Below the pieces are notes generated by a model. The model was not told the origin of the DNA. It made no database searches and was given only the letters and a program-made list of their open reading frames with translations. Shown here piece by piece: positions 1 to 11,262 of a stretch of 60,000 nucleotides of DNA; within the stretch, counting starts at the first letter, position 1, and each line of letters begins with the position of its first letter. Position numbers and translations under genes: made by a program. Source of the stretch: Cryptomeria japonica (taxonomy: Eukaryota; Streptophyta; Pinopsida; Cupressales; Cupressaceae); NCBI RefSeq assembly GCF_030272615.1, contig NC_081408.1, positions 764,916,173 to 764,976,172 on the forward strand. The letters are read 5' to 3'.

Positions 1-840
1 TCGAATGCTAGTTCAATATGCCCATAGTGTTGAATTCAATTGAACATGCCAATCACGACCGGCATCATTGATAGTCTTCTTTAGGATTCTTAATATGTTT
101 TTGTTTGATGCCTCGGCCTGACCATTACCTTGTGGGTAATAGGGAGTGGAAAAGCGGTGTTCGATATGAAGCTTTTCACAGAGCTCACAAACATACTGAT
201 TTTTGAATGGAAGTCCGTTATCTGTGATGATGGACATGGGTACACCATACTGACAAATGATGTAATTGAGGATGAATGAGGCGATCTTCTTGCTGGTGAC
301 TTGGGTAAGTGGAACAACTTTGATCCACTTTGTGTAGTAATCGGTGGCGGTAATAATGAATTTGTGGTCGTTAGATGAAGATGGAAGGATTTTACCCACA
401 AGGTCAAGACCCCATTAACAAAAAGGCCATGGTGTTGTGATTGTTTGCAGTTCTTGTGCTGGTGCATGTATCGGTTCTCCATGAACTTGGTATTTCTTGC
501 AATTTCTGACAAAGTAGTAGGAGTCTTTTTCCATAGATGGCTAATAGTATCCAATGCACAGGAGTTTCTTGGCTAGTGACGGACCGCTTTCATGAGTTCC
601 ACAAATTCCTTCATGTACCTCTTCCAAGGCCTTTGTTATCTCATCCTGTTCCAGACATCGAAGGAGAGTACCATCAAGACTGCATCGGTATAAGGTTTCA
701 GCAATAATGGTATATCGAGTGGTTTGGCGAAGGAAGGTTTTACGTTGGTTATTCGATTGGTTAGGAGGAAGGGTGTGATCTTGGAGATAGGTATAGAACT
801 CACTGTACTAGGGGGATTCGGAACCAATAAGGTGACATGT
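1..840 (-). pseudogene. pol: Integrase of Tat element A1, 3'-truncated by the window edge
   Basis: Integrase would join the retroelement cDNA into the host chromosome. The longest open stretch (13-399) holds the catalytic core: first Asp in TATDYYTKW, second in IITDNGLPFKN, and the Glu in PYYPQGNGQAEASN. Upstream in the same protein (about 400-840) is the zinc-binding N-terminal region, where the last CxxC is damaged (CKKYQ instead of CKKCQ, which the sister copy A2 retains). In-frame stops around 415-420 and near 549 break the frame. The C-terminal part runs off the window. It is inactive as written, although all three catalytic acidic residues are present. Confidence 0.85.
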
Positions 841-981
841 CATCTCGGATTTGGAGATATCATAAGAAGGGATCCAAAGCTATTCTACCAAGAACTCGTA
901 GCGTGTTGAATTCTATGGAAGATCTAGGAGAGATGCAATGGTAGCCATAGCGTCAGCAGCTCGATTATGATCCCTTGGTAT

Positions 982-1698
982 CTAGTCAAAGGTGATAGTA
1001 GTAAATGATGCCTTTAAACTGTCCACCATTTGTTTGTACGACATGAGTTTGTCATCTTGAGTCTGATATTCATCAGTTGCTTGTCGAATGACCAGTTGGG
1101 AGTCACCATATACTTGTAGTTCTTGTAATTTCCATTGTATGGCTAGCCTGAGTCCTGTGATCAAGGCCTCATACTCTGCTATGTTGTTGGTGCATGGAAA
1201 TGTGAGCCTGTAAGACTTCGGGATGTTGTCACCTTGAGGTGTGATAAATAGAATCCCTGCCCCCGGGCCATGCCTAGTGTACGAACCATCAAAGTATAGT
1301 TTCCATGGTTGTGTTGTTGTGATCATGAATATCTCTTCATCTGGAAAATTGGAAATGAGAGGATGATCGCCTATGAGTGGTGCATCGGCCAACTGATCTG
1401 CAATGACTTGACCCTTGATAGCTTTACAGTCCACATACTCGATGTCAAATTCACTGAGAATCATCACCCATCTGGCCAAGTGGCCTGTCAATGCTACTTT
1501 ATTGAGTAAGTATTTGAATGGATCAATCTTTGGAATGAGTTGTACCTTGTGTGTTAATAGATAGTGCCTCAGTTTAGTGGCTAGCAAGATTACTACTAGG
1601 CAAGCTCGCTCAATAGGTGTGTAGTTGAGTTCATAGCCAACCAGTGTGCGAGAGATGTAGTAAATAGCGCACTCTTTCCCTTCTGCATTGTGTTGTGT
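982..1698 (-). pseudogene. pol: RT-linked RNase H tail and archaeal-type RNase H of Tat element A1
   Basis: An open stretch of 201 codons (982-1587) begins inside the RT-linked RNase H (LRHYLLTHKV, LARWVMILSEFDIEYV) and runs into a second RNase H with the acidic catalytic set: Asp in YFDGSYTRHG, Glu in NNIAEYEAL and Asp in VYGDSQLVI. Two consecutive RNase H domains ahead of integrase are diagnostic of Tat elements. The RNase H degrades the RNA strand during cDNA synthesis. The reading frame stops at the copia insertion at 1699 and resumes at 8399. This copy supplies the undamaged residues at three codons that are stops in A2 (two Gln, one Arg), so it is a useful reference for decay. Confidence 0.85.
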
Positions 1699-2149
1699 TG
1701 TAGGATTTTGCCAAGATCAAGGGCACAATGAAAAGCATAAAAAGAGAGATAATTGAATGATAAGAACAAACTCTATTCTCATCAATATGCAAATGATCAA
1801 TTGGATTAACCAATACAATGAATATAGGCCTGCTTATATAGGCAAGGCCATATGGATGTACGAGCACACAATTATGACATGTGGCTCAATGAGAAACAAA
1901 GGTAGGTAAGAAATACTAGGGGTAGGTAGGAGAAATAATATAATATTCCACAAGAGGTGGATGACCCACTGAATGTGGAGTGTAATAGCAAAATAAGACC
2001 ACAAAAGGTGGAATTTCTCCTACAAGCTCTATCCCTATGTACACACTTCCCTAAGTGTCTCAAATCCAAACTATGAAGAGATGCATTATCCTAAGCTAAC
2101 TTAAGTAAAGTGTAATAATATCCATAATGAATATTTATTTACACCAACA
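1699..2149 (-). repeat. 3' LTR of the nested copia element
   Basis: Direct repeat of 7948-8398, same orientation and exactly the same length. On the minus strand it begins TGTTGGTGTAAATA and ends in TACA. It supplies polyadenylation for the element RNA. It lies on the PPT side of the element, which makes it the 3' copy. Confidence 0.95.
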
Positions 2150-2166
2150 CCCCCCCTTAAGTGCAA
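2150..2166 (-). promoter_or_regulatory. Polypurine tract of the copia element
   Basis: On the minus strand the sequence CTTAAGGGGGGG lies directly before the TG of the 3' LTR. This is the normal place and composition for the primer of plus-strand cDNA synthesis. Confidence 0.85.
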
Positions 2167-2439
2167 CTTAGGGGAATGAAGACTCAAGTCAACAATGCAA
2201 GATGGGTCCCGACTACTAGGCCATGATAGGTACCCATGTACAATATGGAATTGCAAGCAAAACCATGCAATGCAATCTCGCACAAACGAAGAAAGGGAGA
2301 AAACCCAGTGGGAAAAAACTCCCCCCCAAAAGAGAGATGAAAGTACAAAAGACTCTCAAAGAAGAAGGACAAAACCTCAAAGAGGAAAAAGTCCCCCCCA
2401 CAAGAGAGGAAGGAGAAGTCAGCTGACCCCCCCTAATGA

Positions 2440-3975
2440 CACATCCCGCACCCCCAAGAGAGCTCGCAACTGCTGGAACTTACTCTCAGTGAAAGGTTTG
2501 GTGAATATATCAGCAACCTGCTCCGCTATAGGAAAATACTGCAATCAATGACCTGCTCCTGAATGAGCTCTCGGATATAGTGCATCTAAATCTTGATGTG
2601 TTTGGTCCGCTGGTGCTGGACCGGGTTCTTCAAGATTGCAATAGCACTCTAATTATCGCAATGTAGAACTATCGGCCATGGAGTGGTGAATCCAAACTCT
2701 GTGAGAATCTGCTGGAGCCAAATGGTCTCAGTCGCTGTGTTAACAACGCCTCGATACTCAGCCTCAGTCAAAGAGAGAGCAATAGCATGTTGCTTCTTGC
2801 TCTGCCAACAAATGGGGCCCGAACCAAGGTGAAAACTATAACCGAAGGTAGACTTATGATCATCAAGATTGCCAGCCCAATCGGAGTCTGTGTAACCAAC
2901 CAAGCAAAGTCCTATGCCTGCTGCATAGTGAATCCCATAGTGATGTGTACCCTGGATGTAGTGAAGGATTCATTTGGCGGCTTTCCAATGAAGCTCATGT
3001 GGTTCCTGCATGAAGCAGGAAACCATGCCAACTACAAATGAAATATCAGGGCGTGTATGGGTCAAGTAGATGAGACTACCCACAAGCTGACGATACAAAG
3101 TGGTATCAACTGGTGGAGAAGAACACTGAGCCTCAAGCTTGACTCCTAAAAGAAAGGGAGTCGGGGCAAGCTTACAATCAGCCATATGAAAGTGTGCAAG
3201 TAGATCAAGAGCATACTTGGGCTGCGATAGTGTAATCCCAGAAGGTGACTATGAAATCTCTATCCCAAGAAAGTAGTGCAAAAGACCCAAGTCAGTCATA
3301 GCAAATCTGTCATCCAAAGCAGATTTGACCATGCTAATGATGGATGAAGTACTCCCTGTAATGATCAAGTCATCAACATAGAGCACAAGTATCAAGTGAG
3401 AGTCATCCTATCACAAAATGTAGACATTCAGATCAGAATGACACCTGGTGAACCCTATGGAGAGAAGAAAGGAATCCATCTTGGCGTACCAAGCCCTGGG
3501 GGCCTGCTTAAGGCCATAGAGAGATTTCCTTAGTCTGCAAACCAAGGAAGTATCTTGGATGAAACCCTGTGGCTGCTCCATATAAATATCCTCATCAAGA
3601 TCACCATGAAGAAAAGCACTCTTCACATCCATCTGATGTACAACCCAACCATGAGCTGCAGCAATAGCAAGAGTCAAACGAATGGAGTTTATCTTGGCTA
3701 TGGGTGCAAAGGTCTCAGTATAGTCAACACCTGCAACCTGAGAGAAACCTTTCGCAACAAGCCGAGCCTTATACTTATCCACACTACCATCTGCTGTAAA
3801 CTTGGTCCGATAGATATACTTACATCGAACCATCTTTCTCCCCTTAGGGAGATGGACAAAATCCCATGTGTTGTTCCTCATCAAGGAACTATACTCTTCC
3901 TCCATAGCTTAGTCCCACTTAGGAACCCCTGATGCTTCCCTAAATGTTTGTGGATCGAAAGCGGTAGCAATGAAT
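2440..3975 (-). pseudogene. pol: Reverse transcriptase and RNase H of the copia element
   Basis: The RT starts with the copia signature around MEEEYSSLMRNNTWD (near 3905), followed by DKYKARLVAKGFSQ, HQMDVKSAFLHGDLDE and SLYGLKQAPRAWY. The catalytic LYVDD is near 3366-3382, after an adjacent TGA-TAG pair that interrupts the frame. RNase H follows with GYTDSDWAGN, SLTEAEYRG and a terminal HCDN (2649-2903), fading out near 2440. Stops occur at positions that read most naturally as Gln or Arg codons. The domain order RT then RNase H after integrase identifies Ty1/copia. Not functional as written. Confidence 0.88.
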
Positions 3976-5330
3976 GCATGTGGTAGATCCTGATTCTGTG
4001 ATCAAGTTCTCTGTGTATCTGAAGGATCCCCAACAAGAGAACCCACAGACTCAAGTGTCTGTCGAGCCCAATGAGGTCTAGGTGGAGGTGGAGAATGAGG
4101 CTCCTCAACTGCAAGTGGACCCTATAGAGGTGTAACCCTGTGAGTCAGAGTTGAAGGAGTCTCATCATCTGAATCACTAGCATCACTATCTACAATGGAG
4201 GAAGGTGGAGGAGGTAGAGAGGCTAAGCTAGGAGAGCTTTCCTCAAAGTGAACACTCCTCTCAATGAACACCTCATGTGTCTCAGGATCCATCAATCTAT
4301 ATGCCTTAACACCCTCAGGATATCCAACAAATATGCAAGGCCGACTCTGAGGTTCCAATGCCTTGCGTTTCTACAGAGGTATGCAAGCCTTTGCTGGACA
4401 CCCAAAGACTCTAAAATGTCTCACAATCGGTTTCCTACCAGCCCAAGCCTCAAAAGGAGTAATACCTTGCAAAGCTTTGTGAGGAACTCGATTCTGGATG
4501 TGTGTGGCACAACTGATAGCCTCTGCCCAAAAAGTGGGATCAAGAGAATGTGCATGTATCATACAACTAGCCATTTATTTGAGAGTTCTATTCTTGCGAT
4601 CTGCAACTCCGTTCTGCTGTGGAGTGTATGCAACAGAATGCTGAAGATCAATTCCCTCAAGTGTACAAAAATCCTCAAGTCTTTTGTTCACATATTCCCT
4701 TCCATTATCTGTATGAAGAATCTTGACCACTTTCCCAGATTGCTTCTCCACACGAGTCTTGAAGTCCTAAAATCTATCAAATACTTCACTCTTTTGAATG
4801 AGAAAGTAGACCCAAGTGAAGCGGGAGTAGTCATCAATGAAGGTGAGGACATAGCGGGCCTTACTAAATGAAGGTGCTGGAAATGGACCTACTACATCGT
4901 TGTGAACAAGTTGAAGAACTTCCAAAGCTCTCCAAGCTTTCCCCTTATCAAACTTCTCCTCAGGATGCTTGCCCATGGAACAACCTGAACATACACCCTC
5001 TAAAAAACTGATTCGAGGTAGACCTATGACCATGTCTTTAGTGCTGAGCTGCTGAAGATAGCAGTAGTTGAGGTGACCAAACCGCTCATGCCATAGCTTA
5101 CTTTCTGAATTTGAATGAGTAAGCAAGGCCCTAGAAGGTGAACTTGGCACAAAGTGTGAGAATGAATAAATCCTTGACTTGTCATTGACTTGTCCCACTG
5201 CTACCAAAGCATCATCATCAAGTTCCTTTACTGCAACTGAGTCTAGTGTAAACTCAACCTTTTTCCCATTCCCATAGTGAGTGATTTGGTAGATAGAGAG
5301 AAGGTTAGTAGACAAGTTGGGAACCTTTCA
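3976..5330 (-). pseudogene. pol: GAG-pre-integrase and integrase of the copia element
   Basis: Read from 5315 downwards: the GAG-pre-integrase zinc motif (LWHERFGHLN and VCSGCSMGKHP), the first catalytic region (LVHNDVVGPFP, FIDDYSRFTW) to about 4767, then a region broken by stops, then the C-terminal part (THIQNRVPHKAL, PFEAWAGRKP, FRVFGCPAKA) at 4371-4574. At 4122-4358 follow GYPEGVKAYRLMDPE and the acidic linker to RT. The frame changes between the protease segment and this part near 5243-5315. The first catalytic position reads HND where HTD is usual; the Asp is present. Confidence 0.83.
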
Positions 5331-5560
5331 ACTGAACCTTTCCCTTTAACCTCTACTTGTGTATCATCTCCTATGTAAATGTGAGGTACTTTAGATAGCT
5401 CCAATGAAGAAAACTGCTCCTTTGTAGAACCCATGTGATATGAAGCACTCGAGTCAAGTATCCATTGCTGTGAAGAACCTGTTGTAGCCACAAATGCTTG
5501 CCCTTTTCCCTTAGACTGTGAGGAAGAGGAAGGAGGTGAACCCTTCTTTGTGTAGGCGGA
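5331..5560 (-). pseudogene. pol: Aspartic protease segment of the copia element
   Basis: The retropepsin-like segment follows the gag zinc knuckle and contains WILDSSASYHM, corresponding to the usual copia motif D-S-G-A-(S/T)-x-H-M. The Gly of the D-S-G triad is Ser here, which would be expected to disable the catalytic loop. A frameshift toward the integrase lies at its end. Confidence 0.75.
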
Positions 5561-6457
5561 TGGCAAGTTGATGTTGTTTTTCTTAAGAAGATTAGTTAAC
5601 TCATGAACTTGCTTTGCGTAGCATCGATGCTCATCATGACCATACTTCTTGCAATATGCACAAGTTGGTTTATCCTTCTTAGGTGGTGTCCCCTTCTTGG
5701 AAGAGGATGAAAAATCGCCTTGTGATGGAGAGGATGATTGTCCTTTTTCCTGTTGTGGCTTAGACTTAGAATGCTTCTTCTTTTTGTTGGAATCTTTGCC
5801 TTGACTTCCTTGATTCCCTTGATTAGCCACCAAAGCCTTGGACTCTGAAGACTTGAGAAGTCGCATGTTCAACAACTTAGATTGTTCCAATATCAACATT
5901 TCTATGAAAGCATCAAATGAAGGCATAACATAGGAACTCCCCATTGTCAAACGATGAGTTTGGAAGCTAGACACAAATGCTGCATATTCTGGTGCAAGCT
6001 TGTCTAACAAGTTGAATATCAACTGAGCATCCTTTTTGTCAATTCCACAATCCTTAAGCTTTGCTCTTAGCTCATTTGCTTTGGTGACATAATCTTGGAT
6101 TGTATCAAAACTCTTGGGATCCAAGTTGGTGAGCTCATTGTCAATTTTGTAACCTCTGATTTCATCAACTTGACCATACAATTTCTAAAACATATCCCAA
6201 GCATCTTTGATTGTAGTACACTTTTCAATATGAAAGATGAGGTCATCTGATACATACTTGCGCAAAGTTCCAAGAGCGATGTAATTCTTAGTGAGCCATT
6301 CTAATTGAGCATTAGGATCAGCCTTAGGATCAGGTGGTGCTACTATTGTTCCATCTATGTAATGCATGAGACCCTTTTCCATTAATTTACTCCATACTTT
6401 AATTTTCCATGATGCATAATTATGTGGAGTTAAAGGTGGAAATTTATAAGGACTCAT
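5540..6457 (-). pseudogene. gag: Gag of the copia element
   Basis: The structural protein that would form the virus-like particle and bind element RNA. I take the start at the ATG at 6457-6455 (MSPYKFPPLTPHNYASW), the usual opening of copia UBN2-type gag, rather than the upstream Met at 6493. One in-frame TAG (6182-6184) lies between the N-terminal part and the remainder. A lysine-serine-rich linker is followed by one intact CCHC zinc knuckle, CAYCKKYGHDEHRC (C-x2-C-x4-H-x4-C), that would bind nucleic acid. The downstream protease is in the same frame. Confidence 0.87.
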
Positions 6458-7934
6458 TGCAACAAAAATGAAAGAGTACAAAGAGAGGCACAATCACACA
6501 AGACACCCCCCCCAAATTCACTCAATCAAAGAACCCCCCCAAAAGTGATGTTTTGGCACTTTATACTTAGTGCATATACAATGGGCCACTTGCAAAAAAT
6601 GGCAAAGTGGGCTTTTGATTACAATTTTACAACTACCTCAATAAGGCCAAAAGAGACTCAAACTAATAATGCAAGAGATCTAAACTAAGATCCAAGCACT
6701 TTACAAGTACCTAATAGGCCAAATAAGACCAATGTCTAAAAGTACAACTTCCACTCAAAATCTCTAAAATCTGATCATAGATTATGAAAGTAGACAAAAA
6801 CAAGTGCACTTTCAAAAAAAATGACACCTAAGAAGGAGGTTGTATGAGCTCAAACGAGGCCTTTGAAGTTGCAGAATTGAGGATTGGACAGGTACAGTTG
6901 AGAGAATTTGAAAATTCCAAAAAAATTATGCACTAAAATAAAAAAATAACCATACCACTATGAAGATCATGAAATTTTAGCCCATTTCAAAAAAAATTGC
7001 ACCAAGAAAGCAGCAAAAATGAGCAAGATATGGCCTTTCAAAGTTGCACTGCAAAACTGAAAAGCTCAATGAAGAGGGGGTCAAAAAATTTCAAAAGTCT
7101 GCTGATGTGGCGTTGACGTCAGCAAATGATGGGCTTAAATTTGATGCCCGTCTAGCCGTCACAAAAATGTCATTTCCCTGCGTGGCATCCGTACCGTACG
7201 AACTGCTGACGTGGCGCGGTGACTGGGCAACCAACTGGGCTGCTAATGTGTCTGTGACTGGGCACACAGGCGGGGCTGTGTGTGCACCACGTGGCGGGGT
7301 CCCGGAGACCACGTGGCGGAAGGTGTAGAGCCACTTGAGGTCGGGTGCCAGCGGTGAGGTTGCTGCCGGAGGTCAGGTGCTAGTGGGGAGGTGGCTGCCG
7401 GAGGTCGGGTGCTTGCGCGGCAGACTGGAGGCGCGATAGTGGAGCTGGGTGGCCGGCAGTGTGCAAAGCAGGGCGGCCGGCAGCAGTGGCAACTGAGGGG
7501 GTACTGGCGGGAGGTGCACGGCGGTGGCGGGAGGCTCCGGAGGAGTATGGGGCGACAACGCCAGTACAACCCTGCAACCTGCAACCTGCAAGGTACTGCG
7601 GGGTCATGAGGTTGGGGGTCTGCGGACCCCCCCAAAAATTTTTTTTTTTTTTTTTTGATTGCCTTTTTCGAATTTTTTTTTTCTTTTCTCTTTTTTTTTT
7701 TTGAAAAATAATTAAAAAAATTTCGAAATCCGTACAATAATAGCCAAAATGGGAAAAAAAAATTTCTCACCAAAATAGGTCGACTTTATAGTCAAAATTC
7801 ATGGAAATGGCCTCCCGGATTCAACCGTGATGTCCAAATCACTGTATGACACCCCCAAAAAATGAAGATCCCCAAATCCGAAAATTGAAGCCTCCAAAAT
7901 GTCTCCAAAAGAAACTAATCAATGAAGCCCCAAT
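6458..7934 (-). other. Long 5' leader of the copia element with a GC-rich island
   Basis: There are 1.48 kb between the primer-binding site and the gag start, with no credible gene. The part from 6500 to 7080 is AT-rich. The part from 7090 to 7610 is markedly GC-rich and contains three roughly 33-bp tandem units (about 7337-7420, each with GAGGTCRGGTGC). A C-run and long T-runs follow (7627-7705). The composition of the GC-rich block is unlike anything else in the window. Open frames here are by-products of GC content. Confidence 0.7.
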
Positions 7935-7947
7935 AGCTTTGATACCA
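7935..7947 (-). promoter_or_regulatory. Primer-binding site, initiator tRNA-Met type
   Basis: The minus-strand sequence TGGTATCAAAGCT directly abuts the end of the 5' LTR. It matches the complement of the plant initiator tRNA-Met 3' end (TGGTATCAGAGC) except at one position. Confidence 0.92.
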
Positions 7948-8398
7948 TGTAGGATTTTGCCAAGATCAAGGGCACAATGAAAAGCATAAAAAGTGAGACA
8001 ATTGAATGATAAGAACAAACTGTATTCTCATCAATATGCAAATGATCAACTGGATTAACCAATACAATGAATATAGGCCTGCTTATATAGGCAAGGCCAT
8101 ATGGATGTACGAGCACATAATTATGACATGTGGCTCAATGAGAAACAAGGGTAGGTATGAAATACTAGGGGTAGGTAGGAGAAATAATATAATATTCCAC
8201 AAGAGGTGGATGACCCACCGAATGTGGAGTGTAACAGCAAAATAAGACCACAAAAGATGGAATTTCTCCTACAAGCTCTATCCCTATGTGCACACTTCCC
8301 TAAGTGTCTCAAATCCAAACTATGAAGAGATGCATTATCCTAAGTTAACTTAAGTAAAGTGTAATAATATCCATAACGAATATTTATTTACACCAACA
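7948..8398 (-). repeat. 5' LTR of the nested copia element
   Basis: Partner of 1699-2149, 451 bp, about 97% identical by eye. As the 5' copy it carries the promoter. The right end CAACA is followed by the target duplication TGTGC. Confidence 0.95.
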
Positions 8399-9306
8399 TG
8401 TGCCAATAGTACACCCAATGCCGTATTTGTTGCTGATATATAGAGTAACAAAGGTCTGGTTGGATCTGGTGGGATCAGCAATGGTGTATTCATGAGATAG
8501 TCTTTAAGTATCTGGAATGCTTGCTAGCATCTGGTATCCCACTGAAAGCGGATGTTTTTGTATAGCAGATGTGTAAAGGGGTGACACTTATCTGCCAGAT
8601 GTGCAATCAATCTTCAGATAGATTGTAGCCATCCTTGTAATGTCCTTAGCTGACTGATGTTCTTTGGAGGTGGCATTTCCATGATTGCTTTGACCTTTGC
8701 TGGATCGACCTCAATACCTTTGCTTGAGACAATGTATCCTAGAAGCTTCCCTGAGGTTACTCCAAAGACACATTTCTTTGGTTTGAGTCGAACATGATAT
8801 TGTTCTAGTCTATCAAAGATTTTATCTAATATGTCTAGATGACCTTCTCTTGTGAGTGATTTTGCTAGTAAGTCATCAACATAATCTTCCATTATGGTAT
8901 GCATCATGTCGTGGAAGATGGTGGTCATTGCTCATTGATAGGTTTCTCCTGCATTCTTGAGACCGAAAGGCATTACATTCTAGTAGTATGTGCCCCATGG
9001 ACATGTGAAGGTTGTCTTATGTTGATCCTCTGGTGCAATCTTTATCTGATTGTATCTTGAAAATCCATCCATGAGTGAAAGCATGGCATGTCCTGCTGTT
9101 AGGTCCACTATGATGTCAATGTTTGGTAGGGGGAAGTCATCCTTAGGACATGCCTTATTCAGATCTCTAAAGTCAGTACAAATATGGATGCCCACATTTG
9201 GTTTGCCGATAGGCACAATATTAGATATCCAATCTGCATAACCAATTGGTCTAATGAAACCAACATCTAGGAGTTTCTTGAATTCTGCTTTGACTAGTAT
9301 TGCAAT
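8399..9306 (-). pseudogene. pol: Reverse transcriptase and start of RNase H of Tat element A1
   Basis: Continuation of A1 pol across the copia insertion. Read from 9306 downwards: the RT fingers and palm (VGIHICTDFRDLNKACPKDD, then FPLPNIDIIVDLTAGH, MDGFSRYNQIKI), the catalytic MEDYVDDLL near 8885-8900, then LEQYHVRLKPKKCVFGV and KLLGYIVSSKGIEVDP, the thumb and connection, and the start of the RNase H toward 8399. Stops at roughly 8613, 8929 and 8980 break the frame. The motifs match A2 and Tat RTs. A1 retains YVDD, unlike A2. Confidence 0.87.
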
Positions 9307-9844
9307 CTAAGGATGCATCTTATGAAGCTTCTGCTTGACAGGTTTGGTTCCTTCTGCTACAGTGAGGTGATGCATGACTAAATCAGGATCAAGCCCAGGC
9401 ACGTCTGCATATGACCATGCAAAGTTGATCTGACGCTTTTGAAAGAACTCTACAAATTGAGGTTGTTCCTCTAGAGTTAGAAGAGATGCCAGATGTATGT
9501 GGTGAGGAGTTTTAGGAGTCCCCACGTTGTATTCATTTGTTTCCTCGATGAGAATCATTGATCGTTCCTGTTGTGTACTAGCAGGGAGAATGTCAAACCT
9601 TTCATCCGACGGTGCCTCAGAGAGGTTTTCACCATTGGATACGCTCTTTCTTTTTACTTTTGTTGGATCAAATAGTGCCACGATGTGGTTTTCACTGGAA
9701 GATCCATGTTTTATTGTTATATTTTTGCAGCTAAAAGGTTTGGCATTTGCCCCAAAGTATGTTGCGCTATTAAGTTCAATGGCGAATCCAACTTTGTGGT
9801 CCCCGCTCTGTATGTTATCCCGTAGTTCCAAAAAGTTCACCAAA
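9307..9844 (-). pseudogene. pol: Pre-RT segment of Tat element A1, joined directly to the LTR
   Basis: An open stretch of 178 codons leads into RT. It contains the conserved Tat pre-RT motifs FVEFFQKRQINFAWSY, DVPGLDPDLVMHHL and KPVKQKLHKMHP. Its N-terminal part (from about 9843) is unlike the gag-protease part of B or D, and no protease active-site motif is seen. On the minus strand the LTR end CATCA is followed by TTTGGTGAAC, which could be the remains of a primer-binding site. Gag, protease and the leader appear deleted, giving a pol-only element. An alternative is a rearrangement after insertion. Confidence 0.75.
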
Positions 9845-11262
9845 TGATGCTCTACAAAAGAGGGTTAGAAAATCTGTTCGAAGACAACACACACACAAGA
9901 GCAAAAACGTTAGTGTTAGCAACATAAGATTATTCTAAACAGACATATCAAAAGAGATACTAAAAGCATGAGAGAATATTTAACTAGGAATGTAAATATG
10001 ATGAGGCATCTCCAAATGCCTCCTAACATGCTCTTAGCTCCTTCTCCTTTGTTCCTCTCCTCTCCAAGTTCCAAACTAGTGTAGCTCTCAACAACTTTTT
10101 GCACTATGGATGCTTATGGAGGTTTGAGATTGAAGTATTTGCTCTGAATGTGAATAAAAAGCTAATACTAGATGCTATGATATTAAAATGATTTATTTTA
10201 AACCAAAATGACAAGATATTAGTGATTTATGCTAAATGTTCTCTAAAATTCTCTATAACTTAGATGCATACAAGTTTTCAGGATTATGACTATGAATGTT
10301 AAATGCTTGAGGATTTGAAAATGAGGAATGTGAGCTCTATTTATAGGTAAAATGGAGCAATGGATGGTGGAGATTGAGTAATCTCAACAAGGGCCAGGAT
10401 TGAATGGTATTCAATCCATGTGAAAGCTTTCAACCTAATCCCAAGATGACAAGTGTCAATGTGAGATAGGTTGAGAGGAGAGGGAATAAGCATTAAATGC
10501 TTGACATGACCTGAGAGTTAACTTGGGAGTTAAGATCAAGGTTAGGTTGAATGAATAAAATCTTTATTCAAAGAATAAAGCTTTTATCCAATGGATAAAC
10601 TTTTGTGCAAAGGCAAAAGGGATAACCATGGTCAAAGCAATAAATGTTTGAGGAGACACATGAGTGCAAGTTGAAATAACCATAAATGGTTATGTAAGAG
10701 CCATAAATGGTCATGGAAGATTTTGGAGGTTAAATTGTTGAACACACAAAGCATTAAATGCTTTTCAAAGACTTTTAAGTCTTTGAGAAGTGACTTCAAG
10801 TTTCTTAGGAATGTGACAATAATTAGGGGATGGATTAGGCTCATTAGGAAGGGGTTAGAAGAATCTAGAAGGGGGTTAGGTTTGCAAGTGGATTTGGTGG
10901 GTGAGGGAAAATAGGATTTTTATTAAAAATAAATTAATTTATTTCAATAAATGTGTGCAAGTTGCATTTGTAGGAAAAAGCAAGTGGGGCGATTTATGAT
11001 TTTAAATAAATGTTTAATTTAATTTATTTAAAAGAGGAAAGGGGATTAAATTAAATAAATATGATTTATTCATTTAATTGATTTGTGCATTTGGTATAAT
11101 GAATGAATTAAAATAAATTGAAAAATTTATTTAATTAATAGGAGAATGTTTGAAGATGAATTAATTAAATGTTAATTTAATTAACTGATGGCTAGTGGAA
11201 TTTTAATCAAATAAATACGAAATATTCCTTTAATTAAAATGGATAGATTTATGTGACTACAA
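9845..11262 (-). repeat. 5' LTR of Tat element A1 (LTR family A)
   Basis: About 1.42 kb. Homologous to the inverted copy 39351-40724 (3' LTR of A2) and to the truncated copy 43586-44500. On the minus strand it begins TGTAGTCACATAAATC and ends GTAGAGCATCA. The start-proximal part (roughly 10930-11250) is rich in AATTAAATAAAT-type inverted repeats. The right end abuts the A2 reverse transcriptase at 11263. No gene is seen in it. Confidence 0.85.

Larger units (their letters stand above)
1699..8398 (-). mobile_element. Ty1/copia LTR retrotransposon nested in A1
   Basis: Complete 6.7-kb element on the minus strand: two 451-bp LTRs that begin TG and end CA, an initiator-tRNA-Met primer-binding site, a polypurine tract, and gag-protease-integrase-RT-RNase H in copia order. 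Flanking target duplications are TGTGT (1694-1698) and TGTGC (8399-8403), one transition apart. Removing the element restores the sister sequence found in A2 near 11787. By eye the two LTRs differ at about 13 of 451 positions (roughly 3%), so the insertion is fairly recent. The polyprotein is broken by several stops and at least one frameshift. Confidence 0.93.
1..11262 (-). mobile_element. Tat-lineage Ty3/gypsy element A1 (partial, 3' end off window)
   Basis: Minus-strand element reading from its 5' LTR (11262 down to 9845) through a pre-RT segment, RT, RNase H, a second RNase H and integrase, leaving the window at position 1. The dual RNase H order (degenerate RT-linked RNase H, then archaeal-type RNase H, then integrase) is characteristic of the Tat group. 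A Ty1/copia element interrupts it at 1699-8398. Gag and the protease core are absent: the LTR terminus is followed at once by sequence that leads into pol. A1 lies inside the RT of a plus-strand copy of the same family (A2), whose RT resumes at 11263, so the missing left flank of A2 should lie beyond the window start. Confidence 0.85.

Noticed and set aside
7243-7773. Several overlapping open frames on both strands
   Set aside because: They result from the GC-rich leader block with few stops. All frames are equally open and none shows motifs.
9845-11262. Solo LTR inserted independently of A1
   Set aside because: No target duplication around it: its left side runs directly into A1 pol in the orientation expected of its own 5' LTR. 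A deletion inside A1 is the simpler reading.
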